Position numbers and translations under genes: made by a program. Positions 1-8,256 of a stretch of DNA of 41,292 bases are shown here, piece by piece; position 1 is the first letter of the stretch, and the number at the start of each line of letters is the position of its first letter. Source of the stretch: Belliella alkalica (GTDB taxonomy: Bacteria; Bacteroidota; Bacteroidia; Cytophagales; Cyclobacteriaceae); the NCBI RefSeq assembly GCF_022549785.1, contig NZ_JAKZGO010000029.1, forward strand, positions 1-41,292, in the 5' to 3' direction. A model generated the notes under the pieces. It saw nothing but the letters and a program-made list of their open reading frames with translations. It was not told the DNA's origin and searched no databases.

Positions 1-249
1 CGACGTATGCCGAACTTGAACCTGTATATCGAGGGTCATACCGATCAGCGTGGAAGCGAGGAGTACAACAAGTCCCTGTCAGAGCGAAGATCGGAAGTTG
101 TGATGAAGTACTTGGTGAACAGGGGTGTAGATGCAGCAAGGATGCAGCACGAGTGGTTTGGCAAGACAAGGCCGGTAGTGGACTGTGGAGAGTGCAATGC
201 CGCCCAGCATCAGTTAAACAGAAGGACAGAGTTGAAGCTGAAGAAGTAG
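1..249 (+). CDS. OmpA-family C-terminal domain (5' truncated)
   Basis: This is the C-terminal end of an outer-membrane or periplasmic protein whose start lies before the window; the frame is open from base 1 and ends at TAG 247-249. The visible residues carry the OmpA-like peptidoglycan-binding signature: IEGHTDQRGSEEYNKSLSERR, then RTELKLKK at the end. In this family the domain is non-covalently anchored to peptidoglycan through the diaminopimelate side chain. A Cys pair (DCGEC) near the end is seen in many Bacteroidota versions, which are often Pal-like or fused to repeat domains. The domain is clear, but the full architecture cannot be known here. A strong hairpin terminator follows about 55 bp downstream. 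Confidence 0.9.
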   Translation, partial: RRMPNLNLYIEGHTDQRGSEEYNKSLSERRSEVVMKYLVNRGVDAARMQHEWFGKTRPVVDCGECNAAQHQLNRRTELKLKK

Positions 250-302
250 TATTAAGAAATACGAAAAGCTTAATAGCTTTTTAAAATAATCCTAAATTTA
301 GA

Positions 303-347
303 AAGAGGCTATCTCAAAATTAACAGTTAATTTTGAGATAGCCTCTT
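303..347 (+). terminator. Long perfect hairpin downstream of the ompA-like gene
   Basis: Two 22-bp perfectly complementary arms (303-324 and 326-347) meet at a single central base, and a T-rich stretch follows. This is a strong intrinsic terminator for the OmpA-like gene and could work in both directions. The near-zero loop and arm length are unusual for a plain terminator, so a transposon-end origin is possible. Confidence 0.7.
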
Positions 348-469
348 CTTATGAGAGTCTCCTTAAAGCTCTTTTCCCTTTTTCTGAAATAAGCCATCTG
401 AGCTAGTTTCCGTTTCCTGAACTTGGACCTTGGTCTTTTGATATCAAATTCTGAACGACTGACTCTCAA
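320..469 (-). other. Possible basic mini-ORF or gene remnant in the 250-837 gap
   Basis: The minus strand is open from 499 to the TAA at 320-322, with no ATG but a TTG at 469 that would give 49 residues. The translation is strongly basic (for example KRPRSKFRKRKLAQ and FRKREKSFKE) and ends inside the hairpin arm at 303-347. I do not recognise it. It may be chance, a degraded gene end or an insertion-sequence remnant. Apart from this and two hairpins, I see nothing in the gap from 250 to 837. Confidence 0.2.
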
Positions 470-598
470 AAATCCATTTACTGAACTAATGATGAAAGCT
501 TAAAAAAATGATATTTTGGAGAGGATCCATCAAAATCTTTGAAAATAGGAAGTTGAATAATATCTTATTTTGATTCTGCAATTTTAAAATACAAAAAG

Positions 599-640
599 AA
601 AACCCCGAAAAAAGCTGAATAAAGCCAAATTCGGGGTTTT
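599..640. terminator. Hairpin terminator, probably for the YceI gene
   Basis: Arms AAAACCCCGAA (599-609) and TTCGGGGTTTT (630-640) form an 11-bp stem, with T-rich flanks on both strands. The only nearby gene without its own terminator is the minus-strand yceI-like gene ending at 838, so this is probably the end of its 3' UTR. Confidence 0.6.
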
Positions 641-837
641 TGTGTTGTTTTAATTGTTAAACAAATGATATTCAATTTCTTAATGATTAAGTAAGAAGGT
701 CGAACTTAAAAAATTAGATCTTCTACTTTAGATAGTGTTGATTTTATTACCAAACTTAATTTAAAGAATAATCTTTAATATATGCGAGAGATAAACATAT
801 CAAGGTCTGAAAACAGTCTTAAAACATCAAATTGTTC

Positions 838-1431
838 TTACTTCATCCCTACCAATTTTACATCTAAAGTCACTTCGTCATAGATCATTTTATCTGCAAG
901 GTTTTCGAAGTAATTGCCGGATCTGTATTTGATATCATACTTTGTTCTGTCAAAAGTTATCTTACCTGTAGCAGTCACTTTGTTTCCTGCTTCTGTTACT
1001 AGCGCTGGAAATGTAACTGGGCTACTGATTCCTTTGATGACCAAATCACCTGTGATTTGAAAATCTTTACCATTGTTGGAAGTAGCTTCTGTGATTTTAA
1101 AAGTTGATTTTTTGTGTTTTTCTACCGAGAAGAAATCATCGGATTTCAAATGGTTTACCAATCTTTGGTTTGAGTTAGCATCCTTAATGTCTTCTACGGT
1201 AATGCTTGTCATATCGATTTCAAAAGAGCCTCCTAAGATTTTGCCGCTTTCATAATCTAAGTTAGCATCAGAAATATTTACTTTCCCAAAATGCTCCCCA
1301 GTAACTTTGCTGGCCTTCCAGCTGACCGTACTTTCTGTTTTGTTGACTGCAACTTTTTCAATTTCTGTGTTGGAAAATAGAATGCTGGAAAATAGTCCCA
1401 AAGAAAGGGCTAATGATGTGATTAATTTCAT
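838..1431 (-). CDS. YceI-family periplasmic protein
   Basis: This 197-residue protein has a cleavable signal peptide (MKLITSLALSLGLFSSILFS) followed by one YceI domain filling the rest. YceI-like proteins form an extended lipocalin-like barrel that binds polyisoprenoids or other long amphiphiles in the periplasm. Typical landmarks are visible: an early W (VSWKASKV), SFEIDMTSI in the middle, LKSDDFFSVEKHKKSTF, GDLVIKGISSPVTF, and a late FDRTKYDIKYRSG segment. The length is normal for the family. It is a single-gene unit between mazG and the 599-640 terminator. The family is clear, but the ligand cannot be told from sequence. Confidence 0.92.
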   Translation of the reverse strand: MKLITSLALSLGLFSSILFSNTEIEKVAVNKTESTVSWKASKVTGEHFGKVNISDANLDYESGKILGGSFEIDMTSITVEDIKDANSNQRLVNHLKSDDFFSVEKHKKSTFKITEATSNNGKDFQITGDLVIKGISSPVTFPALVTEAGNKVTATGKITFDRTKYDIKYRSGNYFENLADKMIYDEVTLDVKLVGMK

Positions 1432-1551
1432 TTTTTATGATTGGTTTAAAATATTCTCCTTAGACATTTGAAAAGGGAATTGGTTTAATTTGGTTGGTTC
1501 AAAATACTTGAAGATTTATCAAATAAGGACTAATGTATTGAATTTAATCAA

Positions 1552-2352
1552 TCACCTCCTTTTAGCCTCTTCCCAATAAACATCCATCTCTGCCAAAGTC
1601 ATGTCTTCGATTTTTTTGCCAGAATCCTTGGCTGCATTTTCCAAGTATTGAAATCTTTTGATGAATTTCAAATTGGTTTTTTCCAAGGCTTCCTCAGGAT
1701 TGATTTCAATGAATCTCGCATAATTTATCAATGAAAACAGCAAATCGCCAAACTCTCCAGTGGCTTTTTCCCGATCTATCTCCTGCTCATCAGATACATT
1801 GAATTCAGCTTTGAATTCCTGCATTTCTTCCTCTACCTTTTCCCAAACCTGATTCTTCTCTTCCCAATCGAATCCAACTCCCCTAGCTTTTTCCTGAATC
1901 CGCATGGCTTTGATCAGCGCTGGTAGGGATTTTGGCACTCCCCCCAAGACAGAGGTATTTCCTTTCTCCTTCAATTTGATTTTTTCCCAATTCTGCTTTA
2001 CAGCCTCTTCATCATCGGCAATCGTATCACTGTAGATATGGGGATGCCTTCTGATCAGTTTTTCACAAAGACTATCTATCACTGTACTGATATCGAATGA
2101 TTTTTTTTCAGATCCTATTTTTGCATAAAAAACAATATGTAGAAGAATGTCACCAAGTTCTTTTTTGATTTCATCCATATCATTCTCAAGAATCGCATCA
2201 GAAAGCTCAAAAGTCTCCTCTATGGTCAGATGCCTTAGACTTTCAATAGTTTGCTTTCTGTCCCACGGGCATTGCTCCCGCAGTTCATCCATGATGGTCA
2301 GTAAGCGATCGAAAGCATCTAGCTGTTGTTTTCTATTAGATAATTCAGACAT
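1552..2352 (-). CDS. mazG: Nucleoside triphosphate pyrophosphohydrolase MazG
   Basis: MazG hydrolyses NTPs and dNTPs to monophosphate and pyrophosphate. It cleans damaged nucleotides from the pool and, in E. coli, lowers ppGpp-dependent responses. The 266-residue protein has the full-length double-domain form. The N-terminal half opens with REQCPWDRKQT and the acidic metal-binding helix pair LTIEETFEL and IKKELGDILLHIVFYA. The C-terminal half repeats this with GFDWEEKNQVWEKVEEEMQEF and GEFGDLLFSLINYARF. It starts at ATG 2352, about 70 bp from the divergent small membrane protein gene, so both promoters lie in 2353-2422. Confidence 0.95.
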   Translation of the reverse strand: MSELSNRKQQLDAFDRLLTIMDELREQCPWDRKQTIESLRHLTIEETFELSDAILENDMDEIKKELGDILLHIVFYAKIGSEKKSFDISTVIDSLCEKLIRRHPHIYSDTIADDEEAVKQNWEKIKLKEKGNTSVLGGVPKSLPALIKAMRIQEKARGVGFDWEEKNQVWEKVEEEMQEFKAEFNVSDEQEIDREKATGEFGDLLFSLINYARFIEINPEEALEKTNLKFIKRFQYLENAAKDSGKKIEDMTLAEMDVYWEEAKRR

Positions 2353-2422
2353 ATCAGGGAAACTAATTGGAAAGTATGGGGGTTTTGAAAGTATTGCGTA
2401 AATTTGTAAAAATTAATTCTAT

Positions 2423-2653
2423 ATGGCAACTCTATATTTGACATTGGCATTTGTGGCACTGTTTTTCATCATGATGTCAGTCAGGCTAATATTTCTAAAA
2501 AACGGCGAGTTCAAAGGTACTTGTGCGTCCCAAAACCCATACTTAAATAAGGAAGGTGAGGCTTGTAGCTACTGCGGTAAAACAGTAGATGCTGGTAGTA
2601 GCTGTGGTAATCCTGACAATGAAGTTGACAAAGTGTTGGCGAAATTTAAATAA
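2423..2653 (+). CDS. Small membrane protein with CxxC zinc-ribbon-like tail
   Basis: This 76-residue protein has one N-terminal membrane span (LYLTLAFVALFFIMMSVRLIFL) and a short soluble tail with four cysteines (FKGTCASQNPYL, ACSYCGKTV, SSCGNPD). The spacing suggests a small metal-binding or disulfide-linked knuckle. No enzyme motif is visible. It starts 70 bp from the divergent mazG and ends 59 bp before glmM, so it may be cotranscribed with glmM. It resembles short conserved Bacteroidota membrane proteins of unknown role; I cannot assign a function. Confidence 0.75.
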   Translation: MATLYLTLAFVALFFIMMSVRLIFLKNGEFKGTCASQNPYLNKEGEACSYCGKTVDAGSSCGNPDNEVDKVLAKFK

Positions 2654-2712
2654 ACAATCTTTTAATCATCCAGTGAACTGGGTTTTTTCAATATCACCTA
2701 AAACATTTTCAA

Positions 2713-4101
2713 GTGGCTTTAATTAAATCGATTTCCGGTATTCGTGGCACCATTGGGGGCAAACCTGGAGAGGGTCTGACTCCTCTAGATGTAGTGAAAT
2801 TTTCAGCAGCCTATGGTTCTTGGGTCATTCAAAACACCAATAATCCAAAAATTGTAATCGGAAGAGATGCTCGAATCTCTGGAGAGATGGTTTCCAAGCT
2901 CGTATCAGCGACGCTTCAAGGATTGGGGATTGACGTGATAGACTTAGGCTTGAGTACTACTCCCACTGTGGAGTTGGCAGTTCCTTTGGAAAAAGCTGGA
3001 GGAGGAATCATCCTTACAGCAAGTCACAACCCTATGCAATGGAATGCACTGAAGCTATTGAATGACAAGGGGGAGTTTATCTCAGATGCAGAGGGCAAAG
3101 ATATTCTAGTCAAAGCTGATCAAGATGACTACCATTTTGCTGAAGTAAAAAAACTTGGTTCTTACACAACTATCGATGACTATATTGATAGACACGTCGA
3201 GCATGTCCTAGGTTTGAGACTTGTGGATGTGGAAGCGATCAAAGCGAGAAATTTCAAGGTAGTAATTGATTGTGTTAATTCTACGGGAGGTATTGCCTTG
3301 CCGAAATTGTTACGTGCATTGGGCGTAGAGCATATCGAAGAAATGTTCTGTACGCCTGATGGGCATTTTCCACACAACCCAGAGCCATTGCCAGAAAACC
3401 TCAGAGATATTTCAGAGAAGTTGAAAAAAGGGAAATTTGATCTTGGAATCGTGGTAGATCCAGATGTGGATAGATTGTGTTTCATGAATGAAGACGGTTC
3501 TCCATTTGGTGAAGAATATACTTTGGTAGCGGTAGCAGACTATGTGCTTTCACAGACTCCAGGCAATACAGTTTCAAACTTGAGCTCTACAAGAGCATTG
3601 AGAGACGTGACAGAGAAACGAGGCGGTGTCTATCAAGCAGCTGCAGTGGGAGAGGTGAATGTGGTGAACAAAATGAAAGAAACCAATGCAGTGATCGGTG
3701 GAGAAGGAAATGGAGGGGTGATTTATCCTGAGTCTCATTATGGTCGAGATGCTTTGGTTGGTATTGGTTTGTTTTTGACCCATTTGGCAAAATTCGGGAA
3801 ATCCATATCAAGGCTGAGAGCTACTTACCCAGGCTATCATATTTCCAAAAATAAAATAGAACTAACCCCTGAGATTGATGTTGATGCTGTATTGGAAGCA
3901 ATCAAAAAGAAGTATTCCAAGCAACCTATCAATGACATCGATGGTGTAAAGATAGAATTCGATAAAGAATGGGTTCATTTGAGGAAATCAAATACCGAAC
4001 CGATTATTAGGATATATTCCGAATCGGAAAGCCAAGCAACTGCAGAGCATTTGGCAAAAAAAATCATGCAAGACATCAAAGAAGTGGTAACAGCTTCTTG
4101 A
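2713..4101 (+). CDS. glmM: Phosphoglucosamine mutase
   Basis: This phosphohexomutase probably converts glucosamine-6-phosphate to glucosamine-1-phosphate, the step before UDP-GlcNAc for peptidoglycan and LPS. The 462 residues show the four-domain family landmarks: the phosphoserine loop TASHNP (Ser104), the metal-binding loop DPDVDR (249-254), the sugar-binding GGEGNGG, and the C-terminal phosphate-binding SNTEPIIRIYSES. The start is GTG at 2713, followed directly by the conserved N-terminus ALIKSISGIRGTIGG; no upstream ATG fits. It belongs to the Bacteroidota/archaeal-like branch annotated as GlmM. Phosphomannomutase activity is the alternative, since the family is hard to split by motif alone. 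Confidence 0.9.
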   Translation: MALIKSISGIRGTIGGKPGEGLTPLDVVKFSAAYGSWVIQNTNNPKIVIGRDARISGEMVSKLVSATLQGLGIDVIDLGLSTTPTVELAVPLEKAGGGIILTASHNPMQWNALKLLNDKGEFISDAEGKDILVKADQDDYHFAEVKKLGSYTTIDDYIDRHVEHVLGLRLVDVEAIKARNFKVVIDCVNSTGGIALPKLLRALGVEHIEEMFCTPDGHFPHNPEPLPENLRDISEKLKKGKFDLGIVVDPDVDRLCFMNEDGSPFGEEYTLVAVADYVLSQTPGNTVSNLSSTRALRDVTEKRGGVYQAAAVGEVNVVNKMKETNAVIGGEGNGGVIYPESHYGRDALVGIGLFLTHLAKFGKSISRLRATYPGYHISKNKIELTPEIDVDAVLEAIKKKYSKQPINDIDGVKIEFDKEWVHLRKSNTEPIIRIYSESESQATAEHLAKKIMQDIKEVVTAS

Positions 4102-4109
4102 ATATAAAG

Positions 4110-4143
4110 ACCACCTTGATTATGCAAAAGTGATCAAGGTGGT
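4110..4143. terminator. Hairpin between glmM and the cysteine desulfurase gene
   Basis: Arms ACCACCTTGAT (4110-4120) and ATCAAGGTGGT (4133-4143) form a perfect 11-bp stem with a 12-nt loop. Only a weak T run follows, so it may be a partial terminator or an RNA-processing site between two same-strand genes. Confidence 0.45.
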
Positions 4144-4179
4144 TAAATCTTATTATTACAGCCCAAATATTGAAGAAGA

Positions 4180-5322
4180 ATGAAAGTTTATTTTGACAAT
4201 GCAGCAACTACTGCCATGGATGACGGCGTCATCGATGCAATGATTCCTTACATGAAGGAGCATTATGGTAATCCTTCTTCCGTGCACAGTCATGGAAGAG
4301 AGGTGAGATCTGCCATAGAAAAATCAAGAAAAAAGGTAGCTGAATTGCTGAATGCTTCTCCTTCTGAGATATTTTTCACTTCTGGTGGCACTGAGGCTGA
4401 TAATACAGCGATCGTTTGTGGCATTCATACACATGGAATAAAACATGCAATTACTTCACCTATTGAGCATCATGCGGTGCTTCATACTTTGGAAGAATGT
4501 GAAAAAAAGGGTCATATAAAACTGAGTAAGGTGGAAGTCGATGAGTTTGGATCGATTAACCTTGATCATCTTCAGGAACTTTTGAAAGCGAACCCTAAGA
4601 GCTTGGTCTCCATCATGCATGCAAACAATGAAATTGGTAACATCAATGATTTGAGTGCTATCGGAAATATAGCAAAGGAATATGATGCGTTTTTTCATTC
4701 TGATACAGTTCAAACAATGGGTCACTACCCACATGATTTGAAGAATCTTCCCATTGACGCTGTTGTCGCTGGAGGACATAAGTTTCATGGGCCAAAAGGT
4801 GCTGGTTTCTTGTATGTGAATAAGGCAAAGAAAATCACCCCTTTTATTTACGGTGGTGCCCAAGAGAGAAATATGCGAGGTGGAACGGAAAATGTGATCG
4901 GCATCGTTGGGATTGCCAAAGCATTGGAGCTTGCTTATGAAGATATGGATGGCCATCGCAAGCATATAGAAAAGTTAAAAAGCAGATTTATTGAGCAGTT
5001 GCAGGAAAATATAGCTGGAGTCTCTTTCAATGGTTTGTCTGCCGATATGGATAAGAGTCTATACACAGTTTTGAATGTGAGTTTGCCTCCTTCTGAGGAA
5101 AATAGCGGCATGCTTTTATTCAACCTAGACCTTCACGGGATATCTGCTTCAGGTGGCTCAGCATGCAGTAGTGGTGCTACTGTAGGTTCCCACGTCTTGA
5201 GGGCTTTGGGGGCAAGTGCAGAAAGGGATTCTGTAAGATTCTCCTTCAGTAGATTCAATACTGCGGAAGAAGTAGATTATACCGTAGGAAAATTGAAAGA
5301 GCTATATGGAGTTATTGCCTAA
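4180..5322 (+). CDS. Cysteine desulfurase (NifS/IscS family)
   Basis: This PLP enzyme takes sulfur from cysteine as an enzyme-bound persulfide for Fe-S cluster assembly or tRNA thiolation. The N-terminus MKVYFDNAATT is typical. The PLP lysine is in GGHKFHGPKG (Lys201) and the persulfide cysteine in SGGSACSSG (Cys329), on a short IscS-like/NifS-like loop. HSDTVQTMGHYP and GGAQERNMRGGTENV are also conserved. The length of 380 is normal. No iscU, iscA or tRNA thiouridylase gene is adjacent, so the partner cannot be read from context. It lies 78 bp after glmM, with a hairpin between. Confidence 0.95.
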   Translation: MKVYFDNAATTAMDDGVIDAMIPYMKEHYGNPSSVHSHGREVRSAIEKSRKKVAELLNASPSEIFFTSGGTEADNTAIVCGIHTHGIKHAITSPIEHHAVLHTLEECEKKGHIKLSKVEVDEFGSINLDHLQELLKANPKSLVSIMHANNEIGNINDLSAIGNIAKEYDAFFHSDTVQTMGHYPHDLKNLPIDAVVAGGHKFHGPKGAGFLYVNKAKKITPFIYGGAQERNMRGGTENVIGIVGIAKALELAYEDMDGHRKHIEKLKSRFIEQLQENIAGVSFNGLSADMDKSLYTVLNVSLPPSEENSGMLLFNLDLHGISASGGSACSSGATVGSHVLRALGASAERDSVRFSFSRFNTAEEVDYTVGKLKELYGVIA

Positions 5323-5454
5323 GGCTATTTTGTCAAGTATATAAAAAATTACCAATACCTGACAGGTTTAATGATCAGTAAATCATTAAATACATTCTGA
5401 ACCATATAAAATGGTCAGGTTTGCATCCTCAAGAATTAATCACAAGATGCAGGA

Positions 5455-6165
5455 CTAATATCCAGCATAAATAATAAAGACAGTAGGGATTTTGTGAAGA
5501 TCGATTTTGGTCTTTTTCCAATTCTGTACTGTCTTTGTTTGTATAAATTCATCAGCACCAGTCAGGTTTTTACCGATACAAAGTCTCGTATTTGGATGAA
5601 GTGTGTTTTTCAAATCTTCAAAAAGTGGATTGTTTCGAAATGGTGTTTCCATAAAAATTTGGGTTCGGTTACTCTTGATAGATTCGGCTTCCAGGTTTTT
5701 GATTGCAGCTATCCTATCTTTTTTGTCAATCGGAAGATAGCCGTGGAATGCAAAAGACTGTCCATTGAATCCTGATCCCATCAATGCCAAAAACATAGAG
5801 CTCGGCCCAGAAAGTGGTACTACCTGAACACCTTTCTCATGTGCCCATGCTACAGCAATGGCTCCAGGGTCAGCGATCCCGGGGCATCCTGCCTCAGAAA
5901 TAATGCCCATATCTTGTCCATTGAGGATTGGTTGCATCAGTTCTGCAAGTTGTGGGGTTCGCGTTTTTTTATTTAGTATTTCCAAATGTAAATCCTCTAT
6001 CACAATGCCCAATTTAAGGCTGCTGATATATCTTCTTGCTGTCCTCAGTTCTTCTACAAGATAATGTTTGGTGTTTTTGACCACCTCTTTTATCTGAGGA
6101 GACATGACTGATTGTGAAGTATTCTCAGCTAGGCTAGATGGGATTAGATAGAGTTTTCCTTTCAT
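5455..6165 (-). CDS. SAM-dependent methyltransferase, RsmI-like
   Basis: This 236-residue protein belongs to the tetrapyrrole methylase (Class III) fold, closest to RsmI, the 16S rRNA C1402 2'-O-methyltransferase. The motif IISEAGCPGIADPGA corresponds to the RsmI SAM-binding segment, VPLSGPSSMFLALMGSGFNGQSFAFHGYLP to the next conserved block, and IFMETPFRN to the third. The N-terminus is diverged and the protein is shorter than canonical RsmI, which is about 280 residues. Many Bacteroidota carry this short form alongside a true rsmI, so the substrate may differ. It is a single gene, convergent with the cysteine desulfurase gene. Confidence 0.88.
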   Translation of the reverse strand: MKGKLYLIPSSLAENTSQSVMSPQIKEVVKNTKHYLVEELRTARRYISSLKLGIVIEDLHLEILNKKTRTPQLAELMQPILNGQDMGIISEAGCPGIADPGAIAVAWAHEKGVQVVPLSGPSSMFLALMGSGFNGQSFAFHGYLPIDKKDRIAAIKNLEAESIKSNRTQIFMETPFRNNPLFEDLKNTLHPNTRLCIGKNLTGADEFIQTKTVQNWKKTKIDLHKIPTVFIIYAGY

Positions 6166-6241
6166 GCTGCAAAGATGGGCATAAAATAGTCAATGGTCAA
6201 CAGTTTATTGTTTGTAGGTTTCTTCAGAAAAGTTTACATTT

Positions 6242-6270
6242 AACGAAACAAATACTCTCTTTGTTTCGTT
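6242..6270. promoter_or_regulatory. Candidate operator: 11-bp inverted repeat
   Basis: Arms AACGAAACAAA (6242-6252) and TTTGTTTCGTT (6260-6270) are perfectly complementary across a 7-nt spacer, 22 bp before the regulator's start codon. Antitoxin-type XRE proteins usually bind such palindromes to repress themselves. There is no T tail and no gene ending here on the plus strand, so a terminator is less likely. Confidence 0.55.
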
Positions 6271-6292
6271 TGTTTGTATGATAAAAAAATGA

Positions 6293-6592
6293 ATGGTAAA
6301 GCGATTTGAAACAAAGCTCTTAGAAGAAGCGGAAGACTTTTTGATCGGTAAGATTGGAACACAAGAGAGGGATGAGTATGAATTTGAATTAAAACTTGAA
6401 ATAATTGGTGATATGATTAAAATCGCTCGCAAAAAACGAAAACTGACTCAGGAACAATTAGGAGAATTGGTAGGAGTGAAAAAAGCACAAATATCAAGAC
6501 TAGAGAATAGCACTGGCAATGTGACATTTGAGACTGTAGTTCGGATTTTCAATGCTTTGGGAGCAAAAATTAACGTAAATCTTAAGATGTAA
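6293..6592 (+). CDS. XRE-family regulator, HigA-like orphan antitoxin
   Basis: This 99-residue protein has an N-terminal helical region and a classical helix-turn-helix: IKIARKKRKLTQEQLGELVGVKKAQISRLENSTGNVTFETVVRIFNALGAKINVNL. The layout matches antitoxins that follow RelE/HigB-type toxins in Bacteroidota, where the toxin gene sits just upstream. Here the upstream 130 bp hold no toxin frame and the next gene is on the opposite strand, so it is an orphan or a stand-alone regulator. Start ATG 6293 is used; the ATG at 6278 is followed at once by a stop in another frame. The palindrome at 6242-6270 suggests self-regulation. Confidence 0.85.
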   Translation: MVKRFETKLLEEAEDFLIGKIGTQERDEYEFELKLEIIGDMIKIARKKRKLTQEQLGELVGVKKAQISRLENSTGNVTFETVVRIFNALGAKINVNLKM

Positions 6593-6664
6593 AAAATCAA
6601 TTTTGTCAATAGTTTTTCTTGTCGGAAAAGAAAAACTTATGCATATTTTTTTTCTAAAAGAAAG

Positions 6665-6716
6665 AAAAATCAGAAAAGACCATAGTTTTTTCGAACTATG
6701 GTCTTTTCTGATTTTT
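6665..6716. terminator. Shared bidirectional terminator
   Basis: Two perfect 23-bp arms (6665-6687 and 6694-6716) with a short loop and A/T tails on both sides end both the XRE gene and the convergent minus-strand gene. The right arm overlaps that gene's stop codon (6715-6717). Confidence 0.85.
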
Positions 6717-7134
6717 ACCTAAAAGTATATTTCAATCCAATACCTGCCCTGAAGTAATTTCCATATTCTGTGGGGAAAACAGGAGATGCTTCAAGCAAAA
6801 AACCAAAGTTTCTTGAATTGGCAAATGGCTTAACTAACACGCCCAATGGAATCCCCAAATAGATACCATCTCTGTTGCCTTCAGTCCCAAGATGAAAACC
6901 ACTGTAGAAATTTACATCTTCTTTTTGCACAAAATTATAACCGAAAGTGCCCTCTATACCTACGTTACCTCCTGTAGAGACTCTTGCTTCACCGAAGATT
7001 TTGTTGTCTGGATCAGTACCGATTGATGCAAATGTAGCAGAACTTAATCTATAAACACCTGCACTGATTTGAGCTTGTGATTCTAAAATTGCTGCAAAAA
7101 ACAACAGCATGGAAAATAGCATTAACTTTTTCAT
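6715..7134 (-). CDS. Small outer-membrane beta-barrel-like protein
   Basis: I start this gene at ATG 7134 because MKKLMLFSMLLFFAAILESQAQ is a clean signal peptide; the open frame continues upstream to 7203 without one. The mature part of about 117 residues has alternating short beta-strand patterns rich in Gly and aromatic residues (VGIEGTFGYNF, VNFYSGFHLGTEG, GIYLGIPLGVLVKPF, NYFRAGIGLKYTFR) and ends in Arg after an aromatic, as 8-stranded outer-membrane barrels do. No specific family is recognised. It follows the oxidoreductase gene by about 75 bp and ends at the shared terminator. Confidence 0.7.
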   Translation of the reverse strand: MKKLMLFSMLLFFAAILESQAQISAGVYRLSSATFASIGTDPDNKIFGEARVSTGGNVGIEGTFGYNFVQKEDVNFYSGFHLGTEGNRDGIYLGIPLGVLVKPFANSRNFGFLLEASPVFPTEYGNYFRAGIGLKYTFR

Positions 7135-7210
7135 AGTTTTTAAATAATTGGTTTTAGCATTTTTTAACAAATCACTTTTTAACAAAGACTCTGCCAAAAT
7201 CAATCATCAC

Positions 7211-8239
7211 TCAAAGGTTAATTCTCTTCCCTACTTTATTACTTTCAAAAGCTGATTCGATGATTTTCAGAACAGCTATTGCTTCTGACATTTTAACATC
7301 TAATTCTTCAATTCCTGTGATCGCCTTGGCAATATTTGGATAAAAATGCCTGTAATCTCCTCTCAGTGTTTCGTATTTTTTGGTTTTATTTTCCAAATAC
7401 ACCGTTCCCCATCCTTCTTCTGATTCTATTCCCCAATCATCACCTTGTGGCAATTCTCCAGCTTTGAGTGCTTTCTCTTGGACATCCAATCCATACTTTA
7501 TATATGAACCCAGTTCTCCCATAAGTAAAAACTTGGGCATAGGCGCGTTGGAAAGCACAGATGCTGTGAGTTTGACTTTGATGGAGTCATAGCCTAAAGT
7601 GATATCAAAGTAATCGTCAGCGATTGCGTCTGTTCTTTGGGATCGGATATCTGCATAGACCCATTGTGGATTACCAAATAAGAGATATGCTTGATCTATC
7701 AAATGGGTGCCCAAATCAAAAGTGATTCCATTTCCGGGAATATCTTTTTCTCTCCAATTGTCTACCAATCTAGGTCTGAATCGGTCAAAATGGGATTCAA
7801 AATGTACAAGCCTTCCAAGAATCCCCTCTTTGATAAGTTGCTGAACCGTCTTGAAATCCCCGTCCAATCTTCTATTTTGAAAAACGGAAAGTACTAGTCC
7901 TTTGGATTTGGCAAGGGTGTTGAGTTCCTCGGCTTCTTTGGAAGTTAGCGTCACAGGTTTGTCCACCAATACATGTTTGCCTTTTTCCAAACATAATTTG
8001 GCCTGCTCGAAATGCAGATGATTTGGTGTGACGATCACAATCAAATCTGCAGCATCCGCTTCCAGCAGTTCCTCAATGCTTCTGAAAATTTGGACTTTTG
8101 GGTATTTCTCTTTGGATTTTTCCTTATTTCTTTCGACTACAGCGACTAGTTCAAGCTCTTCGCAGACTGTGATCAAAGGAGCGTGTGTTTTCTCACCTAC
8201 TGATCCATAGCCTACCAAGGCAGTTTTTATTTTATCCAT
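7211..8239 (-). CDS. Gfo/Idh/MocA-family oxidoreductase
   Basis: This NAD(P)-dependent oxidoreductase probably acts on a sugar or an inositol-like compound in the cytoplasm. The Rossmann motif is at the N-terminus (ALVGYGSVGEKTHAPLI), followed by the conserved VTPNHLHFEQAKLCLEKGKHVLVDKPVTLT, in which DKP replaces the common EKP. The C-terminal alpha/beta domain holds GNGITFDLGTHLIDQAYLLFG with the family's conserved Asp and His. I take ATG 8239 (MDKIKTALVG); the longer frame would need TTG at 8260 inside the preceding gene's stop region. It starts 17 bp after the response regulator gene and is probably in its operon. The substrate is unknown. Confidence 0.92.
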   Translation of the reverse strand: MDKIKTALVGYGSVGEKTHAPLITVCEELELVAVVERNKEKSKEKYPKVQIFRSIEELLEADAADLIVIVTPNHLHFEQAKLCLEKGKHVLVDKPVTLTSKEAEELNTLAKSKGLVLSVFQNRRLDGDFKTVQQLIKEGILGRLVHFESHFDRFRPRLVDNWREKDIPGNGITFDLGTHLIDQAYLLFGNPQWVYADIRSQRTDAIADDYFDITLGYDSIKVKLTASVLSNAPMPKFLLMGELGSYIKYGLDVQEKALKAGELPQGDDWGIESEEGWGTVYLENKTKKYETLRGDYRHFYPNIAKAITGIEELDVKMSEAIAVLKIIESAFESNKVGKRINL

Positions 8240-8256
8240 TAGGTCAATTTCGAAAT

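Noticed and set aside
4456-4965. A 169-codon minus-strand frame opposite the cysteine desulfurase gene
   Set aside because: It lies wholly inside a conserved gene with intact catalytic motifs; no promoter or family signs.
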